NCBI RefSeq assembly: GCF_019711655.1
Contig: NZ_JAIGNU010000001.1
Coordinates: 1,273,501 to 1,337,500, forward strand
Direction: 5' to 3'
Length of the DNA: 64,000 nt
Source of the DNA: Qipengyuania mesophila
GTDB taxonomy: Bacteria; Pseudomonadota; Alphaproteobacteria; Sphingomonadales; Sphingomonadaceae
Part shown: piece after piece, positions 33,483 through 42,216 of the stretch
How the letters are laid out: each line of letters starts with the position of its first letter
How positions within the stretch are numbered: position 1 is the first letter of the stretch
Translations under genes and position numbers: made by a program
Notes under the pieces: model-generated
The model's database searches: none
The model's input: the letters and a program-made list of their open reading frames with translations, nothing else
What the model was told of the DNA's origin: nothing

Positions 33483-34441
33483 GTATCGCGGCCCTGGAAG
33501 AGGCCCGGATCGCTTGCCGAGCGCGGGCGGAGGAGCAGGCGCGGCACTCGCCCGTCGATCGCCAGCAGCCCCGCTCCGATCAGCGCCATGCCCATCCAGT
33601 GCGCGGGTGCCAGCACCTCGCCCAGCACCAGCGCGCCGAGCAGGATCGCGGTGACCGGGATGAGGAAGGTGACGAGCAGCAGGTTGGTCGCCCCGACGCG
33701 CGCGAGCAGGCGGAAATAGAGCACATAGGCGGCGGCGGTCGAGAGCAGCACCAGCCCGGCGAGCGCGCCCCACACCGCCACCGGCGGTGCGGGCAGGCGC
33801 CAGGGCGTATCGACCCACAGCACCAGCGGCAGCAGCACCGCGGCCGAGCAGGCGAGCTGGCCGCAGGCGGTCGCCAACGGCGCCACGCCCAGCGCGCGGA
33901 AGCGCCGCCCGTAGATCCCCGCCAGCGCATAGGAGAGCGTCGCCACAAGGCAGGCGGCCTGTGCCCACACGGCCGCCCCGCCCATCCCCGCCAGCGCCTC
34001 GCCGCCGACCATCACCACCACGCCCGCAAAGCCGCAGGAGAGCCCGGCGAGCTTGGCCGGGGTCGCCTTCTCGTCGGGGGTGAGGAGATGCGCCACCACC
34101 ACGCCCCATAGCGGCGTGGTCGCGTTGAGAATCGCGGCGAGCCCGCCGGCGATCTGTGTCTGCCCCCAGGTGAGCAGCGAGAAGGGAACGACATTGTTGA
34201 GCAGTGCCATGCCGAGGAAGGCCGCCCAGATGCGCGCGTCGCGGGGCATGCGCGCACCCGTGGCGCGGGCGACGAGGTAGAGCACCCCCGCCCCCAGCGT
34301 GACGCGCAGCAGCACCAGCGTAAAGGGCGGCAGGCCGCGCAGGCCGAGCTCGACGAAAAAGAAGGATCCGCCCCAGAGTATCGAGAGGAGCACCAGCATC
34401 CCCCAGTCGCGCGGTCCCATCGCGCTGCCGATCGTCGTCAT
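33479..34441 (-). CDS. EamA (DMT) family transporter
   Basis: The 320-residue protein has ten hydrophobic segments arranged as two EamA repeats; the first begins MLVLLSILWGGSFFFVELG with the typical ILWGxxF pattern, and the second has VATLSYALAGIYGRRF. Members export amino acids, metabolites or drugs. The substrate is unknown. Its stop shares CTAG with the convergent Crp-family gene. Confidence 0.9.
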   Translation of the reverse strand: MTTIGSAMGPRDWGMLVLLSILWGGSFFFVELGLRGLPPFTLVLLRVTLGAGVLYLVARATGARMPRDARIWAAFLGMALLNNVVPFSLLTWGQTQIAGGLAAILNATTPLWGVVVAHLLTPDEKATPAKLAGLSCGFAGVVVMVGGEALAGMGGAAVWAQAACLVATLSYALAGIYGRRFRALGVAPLATACGQLACSAAVLLPLVLWVDTPWRLPAPPVAVWGALAGLVLLSTAAAYVLYFRLLARVGATNLLLVTFLIPVTAILLGALVLGEVLAPAHWMGMALIGAGLLAIDGRVPRLLLRPRSASDPGLFQGRDT

Positions 34442-34539
34442 TCTGCCTCCTGCCGCACATGGTCGGCGGCGCAAAAGCAGAGCGGTGTGTCGCGCGCATC
34501 CCGAAGCTTGCGGTCAAAGAGGCGCGAGGCGGTGCGCGG

Positions 34540-35214
34540 TCAGGGCGCCTCTTCGGGCGGACCCACCAGCCAGCCGGCGAGCGCGGTTGCGGCGATAGTG
34601 CCGGCGAGCTGCGCGAGCACGAAGCCGGGGACGTCGGCTGGCGCGATCCCGGCAAAACTGTCGGAGAGGCTGCGCACCACAGTGATCGCGGGATTGGCGA
34701 AGCTGGTCGAGCTGGTGAACCAGTAGGCCGCGGTGATGTAGAGCGCGACACCCGCGGGGATGGCCTCGGCGCGGGTGCGCAGCAGCACCAGGATCGTCAG
34801 CACCAGCCCGAAAGTGGCGACGAATTCGCCGGTCGACTGGCCGATCCCGGCGCGCGCCTTGGTGCTGAACTGGAGTATCTCCATGTCGAACATCAGGTGC
34901 ACGGCGAAGGCGCCGAGCACGCCCGCGCCGAGCTGGACCGCGACGTAAAGCGACGCGTCGCGCGGCGGGAGTTCGCGGCGCAGCGCGAAGGCGAGCGTCA
35001 CCGCGGGGTTGAAATGCGCGCCCGAGATCGGGCCGAGCATGGCGATCAGCACATAGAGTACCGCGCCGGTGGCAATGGTGTTGGCGAGCAGCGCGAGCGC
35101 GTCGTTGCCCTGCGCCAGCCCCTCGGCCATCACGCCGGAACCGATGACGCCGGCGAAAAGGAAGAAGCTGCCGATCGCCTCGGCGGTGAGGCGACGGGCG
35201 AGCGCGGGCGTCAT
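34540..35214 (-). CDS. Aquaporin/MIP family channel
   Basis: The 224-residue protein has six membrane helices and two NPA boxes: GAHFNPAVTLAFAL in the first half and SFANPAITVVRSLSD in the second, with the usual TAEAIGSFFLFAGVIGSG opening. It is likely to pass water or small neutral solutes; the selectivity-filter residues cannot be assigned with confidence by eye. Its ATG overlaps the stop of the YqaA gene as ATGA, so the two are translationally coupled. Confidence 0.92.
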   Translation of the reverse strand: MTPALARRLTAEAIGSFFLFAGVIGSGVMAEGLAQGNDALALLANTIATGAVLYVLIAMLGPISGAHFNPAVTLAFALRRELPPRDASLYVAVQLGAGVLGAFAVHLMFDMEILQFSTKARAGIGQSTGEFVATFGLVLTILVLLRTRAEAIPAGVALYITAAYWFTSSTSFANPAITVVRSLSDSFAGIAPADVPGFVLAQLAGTIAATALAGWLVGPPEEAP

Positions 35215-35861
35215 GCAGGCTGCGTGGCGGCAGCGGCGCATTTCTCCGCCGTCGCCTGGTCCTCGCCGCCGTCGAGATAGGCGACCGCGACGAAACCGGC
35301 GATCACCAGCACAACGAAGCCCACCGTCACCAGCCCGAGATACTTGTCGATGAAGCGCTTGATCGGGGCGCCGAACAGGCGGAACAGCACGCCGACGATC
35401 ATGAAGCTGATCGACCGGCTGACGATGCTGGCGAGGATGAAGGGCACCAGCGCCATGCCGATGAAGCCCGCGGTGATCGTCAGCAGCTTGAAGGGGATCG
35501 GCGTCGCGCCCTTCACGATCAGGATCTCCACCCCGTATTCGCGCAGGTAGCAGGCGGCGACGGGGAAGCTCTCGCTGAGCCCGAGCCAGCGCAGCAGATC
35601 CTGCCCGATGGTATCGTAGAGTCCCCAGCCGATGGCATAGCCGAGCAGCCCGCCCGCAACCGAGGCGAGCGTCGCCACCATGGCGAACTTCACCGCCTTC
35701 TTCGGTTCGGCGAGACACATCAGCCCGAGCAGCGGATGCGGAGGTACGGGGAAAAAGCTCGCCTCGACGAAGGAGACCAGCGCCAGCCAGCCCATCGCAT
35801 GCGGATGCGCGGCCTTCTCCATGGTCCAGTCGTACAGCCCGCGCAGCGGTTTCATGATCAT
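35211..35861 (-). CDS. YqaA-type DedA/SNARE-associated family membrane protein
   Basis: The 216-residue protein has the family pattern FVEASFFPVPPHPLLGLMCLAEPKKA, GGLLGYAIGWGLYDTIG, and KGATPIPFKLLTITAGFIGM, with four to five membrane segments. DedA-related proteins take part in membrane lipid scrambling; the YqaA branch is uncharacterised. Two nearby ATGs, 35861 and 35855, are both possible starts. It lies upstream of the aquaporin gene with overlapping stop and start. Confidence 0.85.
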   Translation of the reverse strand: MIMKPLRGLYDWTMEKAAHPHAMGWLALVSFVEASFFPVPPHPLLGLMCLAEPKKAVKFAMVATLASVAGGLLGYAIGWGLYDTIGQDLLRWLGLSESFPVAACYLREYGVEILIVKGATPIPFKLLTITAGFIGMALVPFILASIVSRSISFMIVGVLFRLFGAPIKRFIDKYLGLVTVGFVVLVIAGFVAVAYLDGGEDQATAEKCAAAATQPA

Positions 35862-35960
35862 GATTCGGGGAAATCCCTCGCGTCCCGTGGTGGAGCGGGG
35901 ATTAGGCGAGCCCCGCCGCGTAGGCAAGCGTCTCGCAATAACCTATTTGGTTCTTTTGTC

Positions 35961-35989
35961 TTGACATCGTCACGCTATTTGGGTACATA
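35961..35989 (+). promoter_or_regulatory. Candidate sigma-70 promoter upstream of the GTA terminase genes
   Basis: TTGACA at 35961-35966 is a perfect -35 hexamer; after 17 bp comes TACATA, a weak -10. The start of the terminase small-subunit gene is 93 bp further. The region is visibly more AT-rich than its surroundings. Confidence 0.55.
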
Positions 35990-36081
35990 TTGCGAACATC
36001 GGAAAACTGCGATTCGCCGGGGCGGCTCCATCGGGAGGCCGCCCTTCGTCGTTTCGCGCTCGGCGCAATCGGGAGGGACGC

Positions 36082-36531
36082 ATGGCACGACGGAACTGGG
36101 CGACGATCTTCCTCAACCAGCTCGCCGAGACTTCCAACGTCAAGGCGGCGGCCGAGGCGGCCAATGTCAGCCAGAGCCTGGTCTACAAGCGCCGCCGCGA
36201 CGATCCCGACTTCGCGCGGCAGTGGTACGACGCGCTCGCCGAAGGGTACGACAATCTCGAGATGGAGTTGCTCGGCCGGTTGCGCGAAGGACGTCTCGAA
36301 GAGACCGACGCGGACGGCACGAAGCGCAAGTTCGATATCGGCACCGCCTTTCGCTGCCTCATCGCGCATCGCGAGACGGTCAATCGCGAAAAAGGCCGCC
36401 GCACGCTCGAGGACGAGGTCGCGACGATGAAATCGATCAATGCGAAGATCGACGCCATCCGCGCGAGAGAAGAGACCGCTGCCGCGCTCGACGCCAAGCG
36501 CCAGCAGAAACGCACGCCGCGTGACGGATAG
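36082..36531 (+). CDS. Terminase small subunit-like protein of a GTA-type cluster
   Basis: The 149-residue protein has an N-terminal helix-turn-helix (ETSNVKAAAEAANVSQSLVYKRRRDDPDF) as in DNA-recognition subunits of phage terminases and the GTA gp1 equivalent. A long charged helical C-terminus follows. It precedes and overlaps the large-subunit gene by 11 bp. Base composition matches the host, as is usual for vertically inherited GTA clusters. Confidence 0.85.
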   Translation: MARRNWATIFLNQLAETSNVKAAAEAANVSQSLVYKRRRDDPDFARQWYDALAEGYDNLEMELLGRLREGRLEETDADGTKRKFDIGTAFRCLIAHRETVNREKGRRTLEDEVATMKSINAKIDAIRAREETAAALDAKRQQKRTPRDG

Positions 36532-37873
36532 CAACCGCGCCAGCCGCGGAAGCTGGTTCCGCGCGCCCGACGATAAGGGCGAGGAGCGGCGCCACAATCT
36601 CGACAAGCTGCTCCTGCCGCATGAGCGCGCGGCGCTCGGCAGCTGGCACTGGGAGATCTGGGGCCGCGACGAGCAATTGCCGCCTCCGGGCGAGTGGCGC
36701 GTGTGGTTGATCTGCGCCGGGCGCGGCTTCGGCAAGACGCGCGCGGGCGCCGAATGGGTGCGCAATCTCGCGCGACACGATCCCGAGGCGCGAATCGCGC
36801 TGGTCGGCGCCTCGCTTGGCGAGGTGCGCAGCGTGATGGTCGAAGGCGAAAGCGGCGTGCTCAATGCCGCACGTGGATCGCTGATGCCCGATTACGAACC
36901 CTCGCTGCGACGGCTGCAATGGCCCAATGGCGCGCAGGCCTTCCTCTATTCCGCGGCCGAGCCCGACAGCCTGCGCGGCCCGCAACACAGCCACGCCTGG
37001 TGCGACGAGATCGCCAAATGGGACAATGCCGGCGGCCGCGCGCTGGCGGCGTGGGATAATCTGCAGCTCGGCCTGCGGCTGGGCGAGAGCCCGCGCCTCC
37101 TCGCAACCAGCACGCCGCGCCGCGTCGCACTGATGGCACGGCTCTACGACGAAGCGCGTTCGGGCGCGGTGGTAGTGGCGACCGGTCGCACCGGCGACAA
37201 TGCCGGCGCACTGCCGATGCGCTTCTACGAGGCGATGCTCGACCAGTTCGGCCACTCCTCGCTCGGGCGGCAGGAACTCGACGGCGAAATGCTGACCGAA
37301 GCCGAAGGCGCGCTCTGGACGCGTGCGCTGCTCGAAGCCTGCCGCGACGCGGGCTTCGCCGATCCGCTGCTGCGCGTGGTGGTCGGCGTCGATCCGCCGG
37401 CGAGCGATCGCGGCGATGCCTGCGGGATCGTCGTCTGCGGTGTGGGCGCGAGCGGGATCGGGCAGGTGCTCGCCGATTGCTCGGTCGAACAGGCCAGCCC
37501 CGAGACCTGGGCGCGCGCGGTGGCCGAGACCGCGCGCGGCTGGCAGGCCGACCGCGTAATCGCCGAGGCCAACCAGGGCGGCCAGATGGTCGCCAGCGTA
37601 TTGCGCGCGGCGGATATCTCGCTGCCGCTCAGGCTGGTCCATGCCAGCCGCGGCAAGGTGGCGCGTGCCGAACCCGTCGCCGCGCTCTACGAGGCCGGCC
37701 GCGTGCGGCATGCCGGACTGTTCGCGAAGCTGGAGGACCAGCTCTGCGGATTGCTCGCGGGCGGCGGCTACGAAGGTCCGGGCAGATCGCCCGACCGCGC
37801 CGACGCGCTCGTGTGGGCGCTGACGGAGTTGATGTTGGCGACGAGCAAGAGGCCGAGGGTCCACAAATTCTGA
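36521..37873 (+). CDS. Terminase large subunit (GTA gp2-like DNA-packaging ATPase/nuclease)
   Basis: The 450-residue protein has the ATPase domain with Walker A CAGRGFGKTRAGAEW, Walker B AWCDEIAKW and the coupling motif ATSTPRR. A nuclease domain follows with VVGVDPPASDRGDACG as the first acidic motif and RSPDRADALVWAL as a late one. The likely start is a GTG at 36521, which gives the expected N-terminus and overlaps the small subunit gene. The gene appears intact although the downstream head genes are missing. Confidence 0.9.
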   Translation: MTDSNRASRGSWFRAPDDKGEERRHNLDKLLLPHERAALGSWHWEIWGRDEQLPPPGEWRVWLICAGRGFGKTRAGAEWVRNLARHDPEARIALVGASLGEVRSVMVEGESGVLNAARGSLMPDYEPSLRRLQWPNGAQAFLYSAAEPDSLRGPQHSHAWCDEIAKWDNAGGRALAAWDNLQLGLRLGESPRLLATSTPRRVALMARLYDEARSGAVVVATGRTGDNAGALPMRFYEAMLDQFGHSSLGRQELDGEMLTEAEGALWTRALLEACRDAGFADPLLRVVVGVDPPASDRGDACGIVVCGVGASGIGQVLADCSVEQASPETWARAVAETARGWQADRVIAEANQGGQMVASVLRAADISLPLRLVHASRGKVARAEPVAALYEAGRVRHAGLFAKLEDQLCGLLAGGGYEGPGRSPDRADALVWALTELMLATSKRPRVHKF

Positions 37874-37897
37874 CGGCGGCGAACCCCGACAGGTTCA

Positions 37898-38326
37898 TCA
37901 ATCGTACCAAACCGCCACAGGCTTATGTCCTTCGGCAATCGCGCATTCTTCATATTTGGCGTTGGGGATGAACCCCTCCCACACCTCGTCGGGTGCGAGA
38001 TGTTCGGGGAACCAGTTCCTCACCTCGTCTTCGCCGACTTCCGTCATTATCCACACGGTATCAGAAAACGGCCATGCAACTCCGGGAGCTTCGACAGACG
38101 TGATCTGAATTCGGACATCGCTGACTTCGGATCGGGATCTGATGTCCATGAACAACTCGAAAAATTCCGCGGGTTCGGGCTCTGATTCAAGATTGCAACC
38201 GATCGAGCCGATCTCGTCATTGCCGTCGAAAAACTCCTCCAGCGACAGCAACGGGCTGGGCACTGAAGGACGTTCCGGATCGCCGTGCCTCATCGCTCTT
38301 TGCGTGACCCGTTCCAACGCCGTCAT
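37898..38326 (-). CDS. Unknown soluble protein on the opposite strand within the GTA cluster
   Basis: The 142-residue protein is acidic and has no membrane segment; landmarks are LSLEEFFDGNDEIGSIGC, WPFSDTVWIMTEVGEDEV and LAPDEVWEGFIPNAKYEEC. I do not recognise a family; its size and composition resemble single-domain immunity-type proteins, which is only an impression. GC is clearly lower than nearby: 62 of 120 bases in 38041-38160 against 45 of 60 in 37741-37800. This suggests an acquired gene inserted between the terminase and portal genes. Confidence 0.65.
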   Translation of the reverse strand: MTALERVTQRAMRHGDPERPSVPSPLLSLEEFFDGNDEIGSIGCNLESEPEPAEFFELFMDIRSRSEVSDVRIQITSVEAPGVAWPFSDTVWIMTEVGEDEVRNWFPEHLAPDEVWEGFIPNAKYEECAIAEGHKPVAVWYD

Positions 38327-38398
38327 TAGCCGATCTCCTCGATACCGTGCGGACATGCGATAAGGGAATTCGAAGCTCCGCGTGCTCGCAGAGCGCGA

Positions 38399-38686
38399 TC
38401 ATCGCTGCCCGTCGCCCCTCTTGAAGCGCAGGGACTCGCCCTCGCGCACGAAGCGGGAATCGGGCCCGTGAGCATACAGATCCCTTGAGGCCATCTTCCG
38501 GCAGGCGGGGTTGCGGTTGATCCGCAGCGCCACGAGCCGCCGCATCTCGTCGTCGGCGAAGATCAGATCGTGCGCTTCCTGGATCGAACACCCGAACTTC
38601 TCGCGGGTGCGCTTCACCAGGGCGATGAAATCGCTGTTCTCGAATTCCACGGCACCCTCCTGCGTCCCCGGCGCGTATTGGGCCAT
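38399..38686 (-). CDS. Small protein of unknown function
   Basis: The 95-residue protein has a helical central part (FIALVKRTREKFGCSIQEAHDLIFADDEMRRLVALRINRN) and a basic tail; one could read a ubiquitin-associated-like or HTH-like helical bundle, but no family was identified. It lies head-to-head with the portal remnant (27-bp gap) and downstream of the preceding unknown gene on the same strand, possibly as one insertion. Confidence 0.6.
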   Translation of the reverse strand: MAQYAPGTQEGAVEFENSDFIALVKRTREKFGCSIQEAHDLIFADDEMRRLVALRINRNPACRKMASRDLYAHGPDSRFVREGESLRFKRGDGQR

Positions 38687-38713
38687 TCTGACCCCCGAGT
38701 CCCGGAGAAATCA

Positions 38714-38953
38714 ATGTCTTTCCTCACCACGCTCGCTTCCGCCTTCAAGGGCGGGGGCGGATCGCGCGTGCCCGTGGCGCGCGGCTTCGTCAGCCCCTGG
38801 GCGGCCGGTTTCGACGGCGGGCCGCTGCAGCGCGCGCCCTTCGACTACAGCCGCGAAGTGGCCGAGGCCTATCTCGCCAATCCGGTGGCGCAGCGCAGCG
38901 TGCGGATCGTCGCCGAGGGGGTCGGCGGCGCACCGCTCGCCTGCGCCGACGAT
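38714..38953 (+). pseudogene. GTA portal protein (gp3-like), N-terminal remnant
   Basis: The ATG at 38714 opens MSFLTTLASAFKGGGG, then VARGFVSPWAAGFDGG, FDYSREVAEAYLANPVAQRS and VRIVAEGVGGAPL, which match the beginning of HK97-like/GTA portal proteins of about 400 residues. After about 78 codons (ending near Ala-Asp-Asp, 38945-38953) similarity stops and the frame continues as arginine-rich nonsense to a stop at 39187. The remaining four fifths of the gene are absent. Confidence 0.8.
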
Positions 38954-39596
38954 CGGCTTCGAGGACGATCCGGGCGACGTCGAGGGCGCGCTCAGCCACG
39001 ATGCGGTGCGCGCCGAAGACTTGGCCGCCGGGAGGTTCGACGGCGCGCGCATCGAGAGCGGGATCGTCGACTGGGACACGCTCGATCGCGCCACGCTCTA
39101 CAGCGGCACCATCGCCGGACTGCGACAGGAGGGCAGCGGCTTCCGCGCCGAGCTCGCCTCGGCCAAGGCGCGGCTGGCGCAGGATAACGTTCCGCTGTCG
39201 AGCCCGACGTGCCGTGCGCATTTCTGCGGTCCGGGATGCGGGCTCAGTTCGGCGGCGCATAGTGCCCGCGCGCGCGTCGTGGCCCTCGATGCCGATTCCG
39301 GCATGGTGACGCTCGATCTCGCCGACGCCGCGCCTTTTCGCCACGGCGAATTGCGCTGGCTCGACGGTCCCGCAACGGGCTTGGCGGCGCGAATCCTCGA
39401 CACCGATGGCAGCCTGCTGACGCTCGCGGGGCGCCTCGACCCTTCGCTCGGCGAAGGACTGCGCGTACGACTTCGCGAGGGCTGCGATCGCACCATCGCC
39501 ACTTGCGCCGCGCGTTTCGGCAATGCGGTCAACTTCCGTGGCGAGCCCTTCCTCCCGGGCAACGACATGCTCGCGCACTACCCGATGCCGCGATGA
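38946..39596 (+). pseudogene. GTA tail protein DUF2163 (gp13-like), C-terminal remnant
   Basis: From 38946 a different frame reads TIGFEDDPGDVEGALSHDAV, AAGRFDGARIESGIVDWDTL, then PTCRAHFCGPGCG and the terminal GNAVNFRGEPFLPGNDM, typical of DUF2163 proteins of GTA and tailed phages. About 216 codons remain; the first part, roughly 50-70 codons, is missing and there is no natural start at the break. An in-frame GTG at 39006 could still allow translation. Its TGA overlaps the ATG of the NlpC/P60 gene, the native arrangement. Confidence 0.8.
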
Positions 39597-40027
39597 GGGA
39601 GCCCGTTGCGGAAGCCTTCGCGCGGGCCGCCGAGGCGCTGGTCGGCACGCGCTTCCGCCTCCACGGGCGCGATCCCGCGACGGGGCTCGATTGCGTCGGG
39701 CTGGTCGGCGTCGCGCTGGCGGCCTGCGGGCGGCGGATCCGCTACCTGCAGGGCTACCGCCTCCGCAACCTGTGCATCGAGAACTGGCTGGAGTTCGCCG
39801 AGAGCAACGGTCTCTGCCGCTGCACCGGCCCGGTCCGGCGCGGCGATGTGATCCTGACCCGGCCCGGACCCGCGCAACACCATTTGCTCGTCGCGCTCGG
39901 CGCGGGCCGCTTCGTCCATGCCCATGCCGGGCTGCGGCGCGTGGCCTCGCAGGCGCTCATCCTCCCCCAACTGCCGCCCGCACACTGGCGGCTCGATCCC
40001 GATCCGGAGCATCTATGGCAACGCTAG
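39593..40027 (+). CDS. NlpC/P60-type cell-wall peptidase of the GTA tail (gp14-like)
   Basis: The 144-residue protein has the NlpC/P60 catalytic set: Cys in GLDCVGLVGVAL, His in QHHLLVALGAGRFVHAHAG, and RRGDVILTRPG between them. In GTA and phage tails this enzyme cuts peptidoglycan peptides for DNA entry. Start overlaps the DUF2163 stop and the end overlaps the next gene by 13 bp. The gene seems intact. Confidence 0.9.
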   Translation: MREPVAEAFARAAEALVGTRFRLHGRDPATGLDCVGLVGVALAACGRRIRYLQGYRLRNLCIENWLEFAESNGLCRCTGPVRRGDVILTRPGPAQHHLLVALGAGRFVHAHAGLRRVASQALILPQLPPAHWRLDPDPEHLWQR

Positions 40028-42204
40028 TCCTCGGCGCCCTCGGCACGCTGGTCGGCGGACCGCTGGGCGGCGCGCTCGGCGCGACGCTCGGCCGCAGCCT
40101 CGACGCGATGATCATCGGCAGTCCCCGCCGAGAAGGTCCGCGGCTCAAGGAACTCGCGGTGAGCACTTCGAGCTATGGCCAGCCGGTCCCGGCGCTCTAT
40201 GGCAAGACGCGCGTTGCCGGCACCGTGATCTGGGCGACCGATCTCGAGGAACGGCGCGAGACCAGCGGCGGCGGCAAGGGCAAGCCCAGGACCACCAGCT
40301 ACAGCTACAGCGTCTCGCTCGCCGTGGCGCTTTCCAGCCGCCCGATCGATGCGGTCGGGCGGATCTGGGCCGACGGCAATTTGCTGCGCGGACGGGCGGG
40401 TGATCTCAAGACCGGCGGAACATTGCGCTGCCATTCCGGCCATGCCGACCAGCAACCCGACCCGCTCATGGCTGCGGCGATCGGACCGCAGTGTCCGGCG
40501 CATCGCGGCTGCGCCTATGTCGTGTTCGAGGATCTCGCGCTGGAGGATTTCGGCAACCGCATCCCCGCGCTCAGTTTCGAGGTCCTTGCAAGTCCCGCGA
40601 GCGGCCTGGTGCCAGACATCGCCGCGCTCGGCGATATGGACAGCAGCAACGCCGCATTTCCCGAACTCGCGGGCTTCATCCACGAAGGCGGCAGCCCGGC
40701 ACAAGTGCTCGCGCTGGTCGACCGGTTGCGACCGCTCGCGGTCACGGAGCCGGCCGGCATTGCCAGTATAGAGGGCATCGTAACGCCGGGTGGCGACATC
40801 CCCATGTTGCCCTTGCCGTCCGCATGGGAAGAGGGCGAGTTCGGGCGCGAGGACGGTCGGACGCTGTCGCGCAGGTCGGGCCCGGCGGGCGCGCTATCGG
40901 CGTTGCGCTATTACGATCCGGTCCGCGACTACCAGCCGGGCCTCCAGCGGGCCGAAGGGCTGGAGCCGGCGCGCGGACAGGAAGTGCTCGAATTTCCCGG
41001 CACCTTCTCGGCGAGCGATGCCCGGTCGCTGGTCGCGCTGGCCTCCGCTCGCGAGCAGCAGGATCGCGAGCAGCTCGCCTGGCGGATGGCCGAACTCGAT
41101 CCCGATCTCGGGCCCGGCAGCATCGTGCGCGCGCCCGGCCAGACCGGCCTGTGGCGGATCACGGGGTGGGAATGGCGCGAGCGCGGTATCGAACTCGAAC
41201 TGGTCCGCTTCGTCGCGCCAAGCCCGGCAAGCGTGGCAGGCGATGGCGGCTCCGCCTGGACCCCGGCGGATCGCGATGCTGTCGCCACCCGCCTGCGGGC
41301 CTTCGAATTGCCCTGGGACGGGATCGGTTCGAGCGCATCGGTCCAGCGCTACGTCGCCCTTGGCGCTCCGACCGGGCGCTGGTCGGGCGCCGCGCTCTAT
41401 CGCTCGAGCGGCGCCGCGCTCGAGCCCCTGGCACAAGGCGGCCCCGTGCGCGCGGTTTCCGGTACACTCCTCGATGCCGTCGGACCCAATCCGGGGTTGC
41501 GCCTCGACCCCGCAGCGACTCTGCGTCTCGCCCTCGACGATGCCGAGAGCGAGCTCGAACCGGCCACAACCACCGCCCTCGCCCTCGGCGCCAACCGGTT
41601 GCTGGTGGGGAGCGAGGTCCTCCAGTTCGCACAGGCCGAGCCCGAGGGCGGAGGCGTCTGGCGGCTCGCCGGCCTGCTGCGGGGTCGCGGCGGGACCGAG
41701 CGCGAGGCGCTGGCGGGCCATGCACCCGGCACGCCGGCCACACTGCTTGACGAGCGCCTGCTGGCGCTGCCCTCCGATCTTTCGCTGGCGCAGGGCGATC
41801 GACTGGCCGCGATCGGCCTCGCCGAGGACGAACCGGTCACCGCCATCCTCGAGGATGCGGGCCGCAGTCGGCGACTGCCCTTTCCCGTCCATCCGCGGTC
41901 CGCAATCGATGCGCAGGGCGCGCTCACGCTGGGCTGGACACGACGCGCTCGCGGCGGCTGGGCCTGGCTCGACGAGGTCGATCAACCGCTCGTCGAGCAG
42001 GTCGAAGCCTACGAAGTCGGTCTCGGCGCACCCGACACACCCGCCGCGCTCTGGACTGTTTCCGCACCCTGCCTCGTCCTCAGTGCCGCCGAGGTCGCCA
42101 ATCTCTCGGCCCTTCATCCCGGCGAACCGCTGTGGGTCCGCCAAAAGGGCAGTTTCGCCAAATCCGCACCGCTTTACCTCGCCACGCTACCCGCCCTCGC
42201 CTGA
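40015..42204 (+). CDS. GTA/phage tail baseplate hub protein (gp15-like)
   Basis: The 729-residue protein opens with a glycine-rich segment (GALGTLVGGPLGGALGATLG), then YGQPVPALYGKTRVAGTVIWATDLEE and TSYSYSVSLAVAL, as in phage tail_3/GTA hub proteins. Later regions include YYDPVRDYQPGLQR, GTFSASDARSLVALA, the binding-type LVGSEVLQFAQAEPEG and LLRGRGGTE. It is shorter than the Rhodobacter capsulatus counterpart as I recall it, and no GTA TIM-barrel domain is seen. It contains no internal stop. Confidence 0.85.
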   Translation: MATLVLGALGTLVGGPLGGALGATLGRSLDAMIIGSPRREGPRLKELAVSTSSYGQPVPALYGKTRVAGTVIWATDLEERRETSGGGKGKPRTTSYSYSVSLAVALSSRPIDAVGRIWADGNLLRGRAGDLKTGGTLRCHSGHADQQPDPLMAAAIGPQCPAHRGCAYVVFEDLALEDFGNRIPALSFEVLASPASGLVPDIAALGDMDSSNAAFPELAGFIHEGGSPAQVLALVDRLRPLAVTEPAGIASIEGIVTPGGDIPMLPLPSAWEEGEFGREDGRTLSRRSGPAGALSALRYYDPVRDYQPGLQRAEGLEPARGQEVLEFPGTFSASDARSLVALASAREQQDREQLAWRMAELDPDLGPGSIVRAPGQTGLWRITGWEWRERGIELELVRFVAPSPASVAGDGGSAWTPADRDAVATRLRAFELPWDGIGSSASVQRYVALGAPTGRWSGAALYRSSGAALEPLAQGGPVRAVSGTLLDAVGPNPGLRLDPAATLRLALDDAESELEPATTTALALGANRLLVGSEVLQFAQAEPEGGGVWRLAGLLRGRGGTEREALAGHAPGTPATLLDERLLALPSDLSLAQGDRLAAIGLAEDEPVTAILEDAGRSRRLPFPVHPRSAIDAQGALTLGWTRRARGGWAWLDEVDQPLVEQVEAYEVGLGAPDTPAALWTVSAPCLVLSAAEVANLSALHPGEPLWVRQKGSFAKSAPLYLATLPALA

Positions 42205-42216
42205 CAGGAGTTCGCC

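Noticed and set aside
38954..39187. Continuation of the portal frame to a stop at 39187
   Set aside because: The translation is arginine-rich nonsense overlapping the DUF2163 remnant; portal similarity ends at about 38953.
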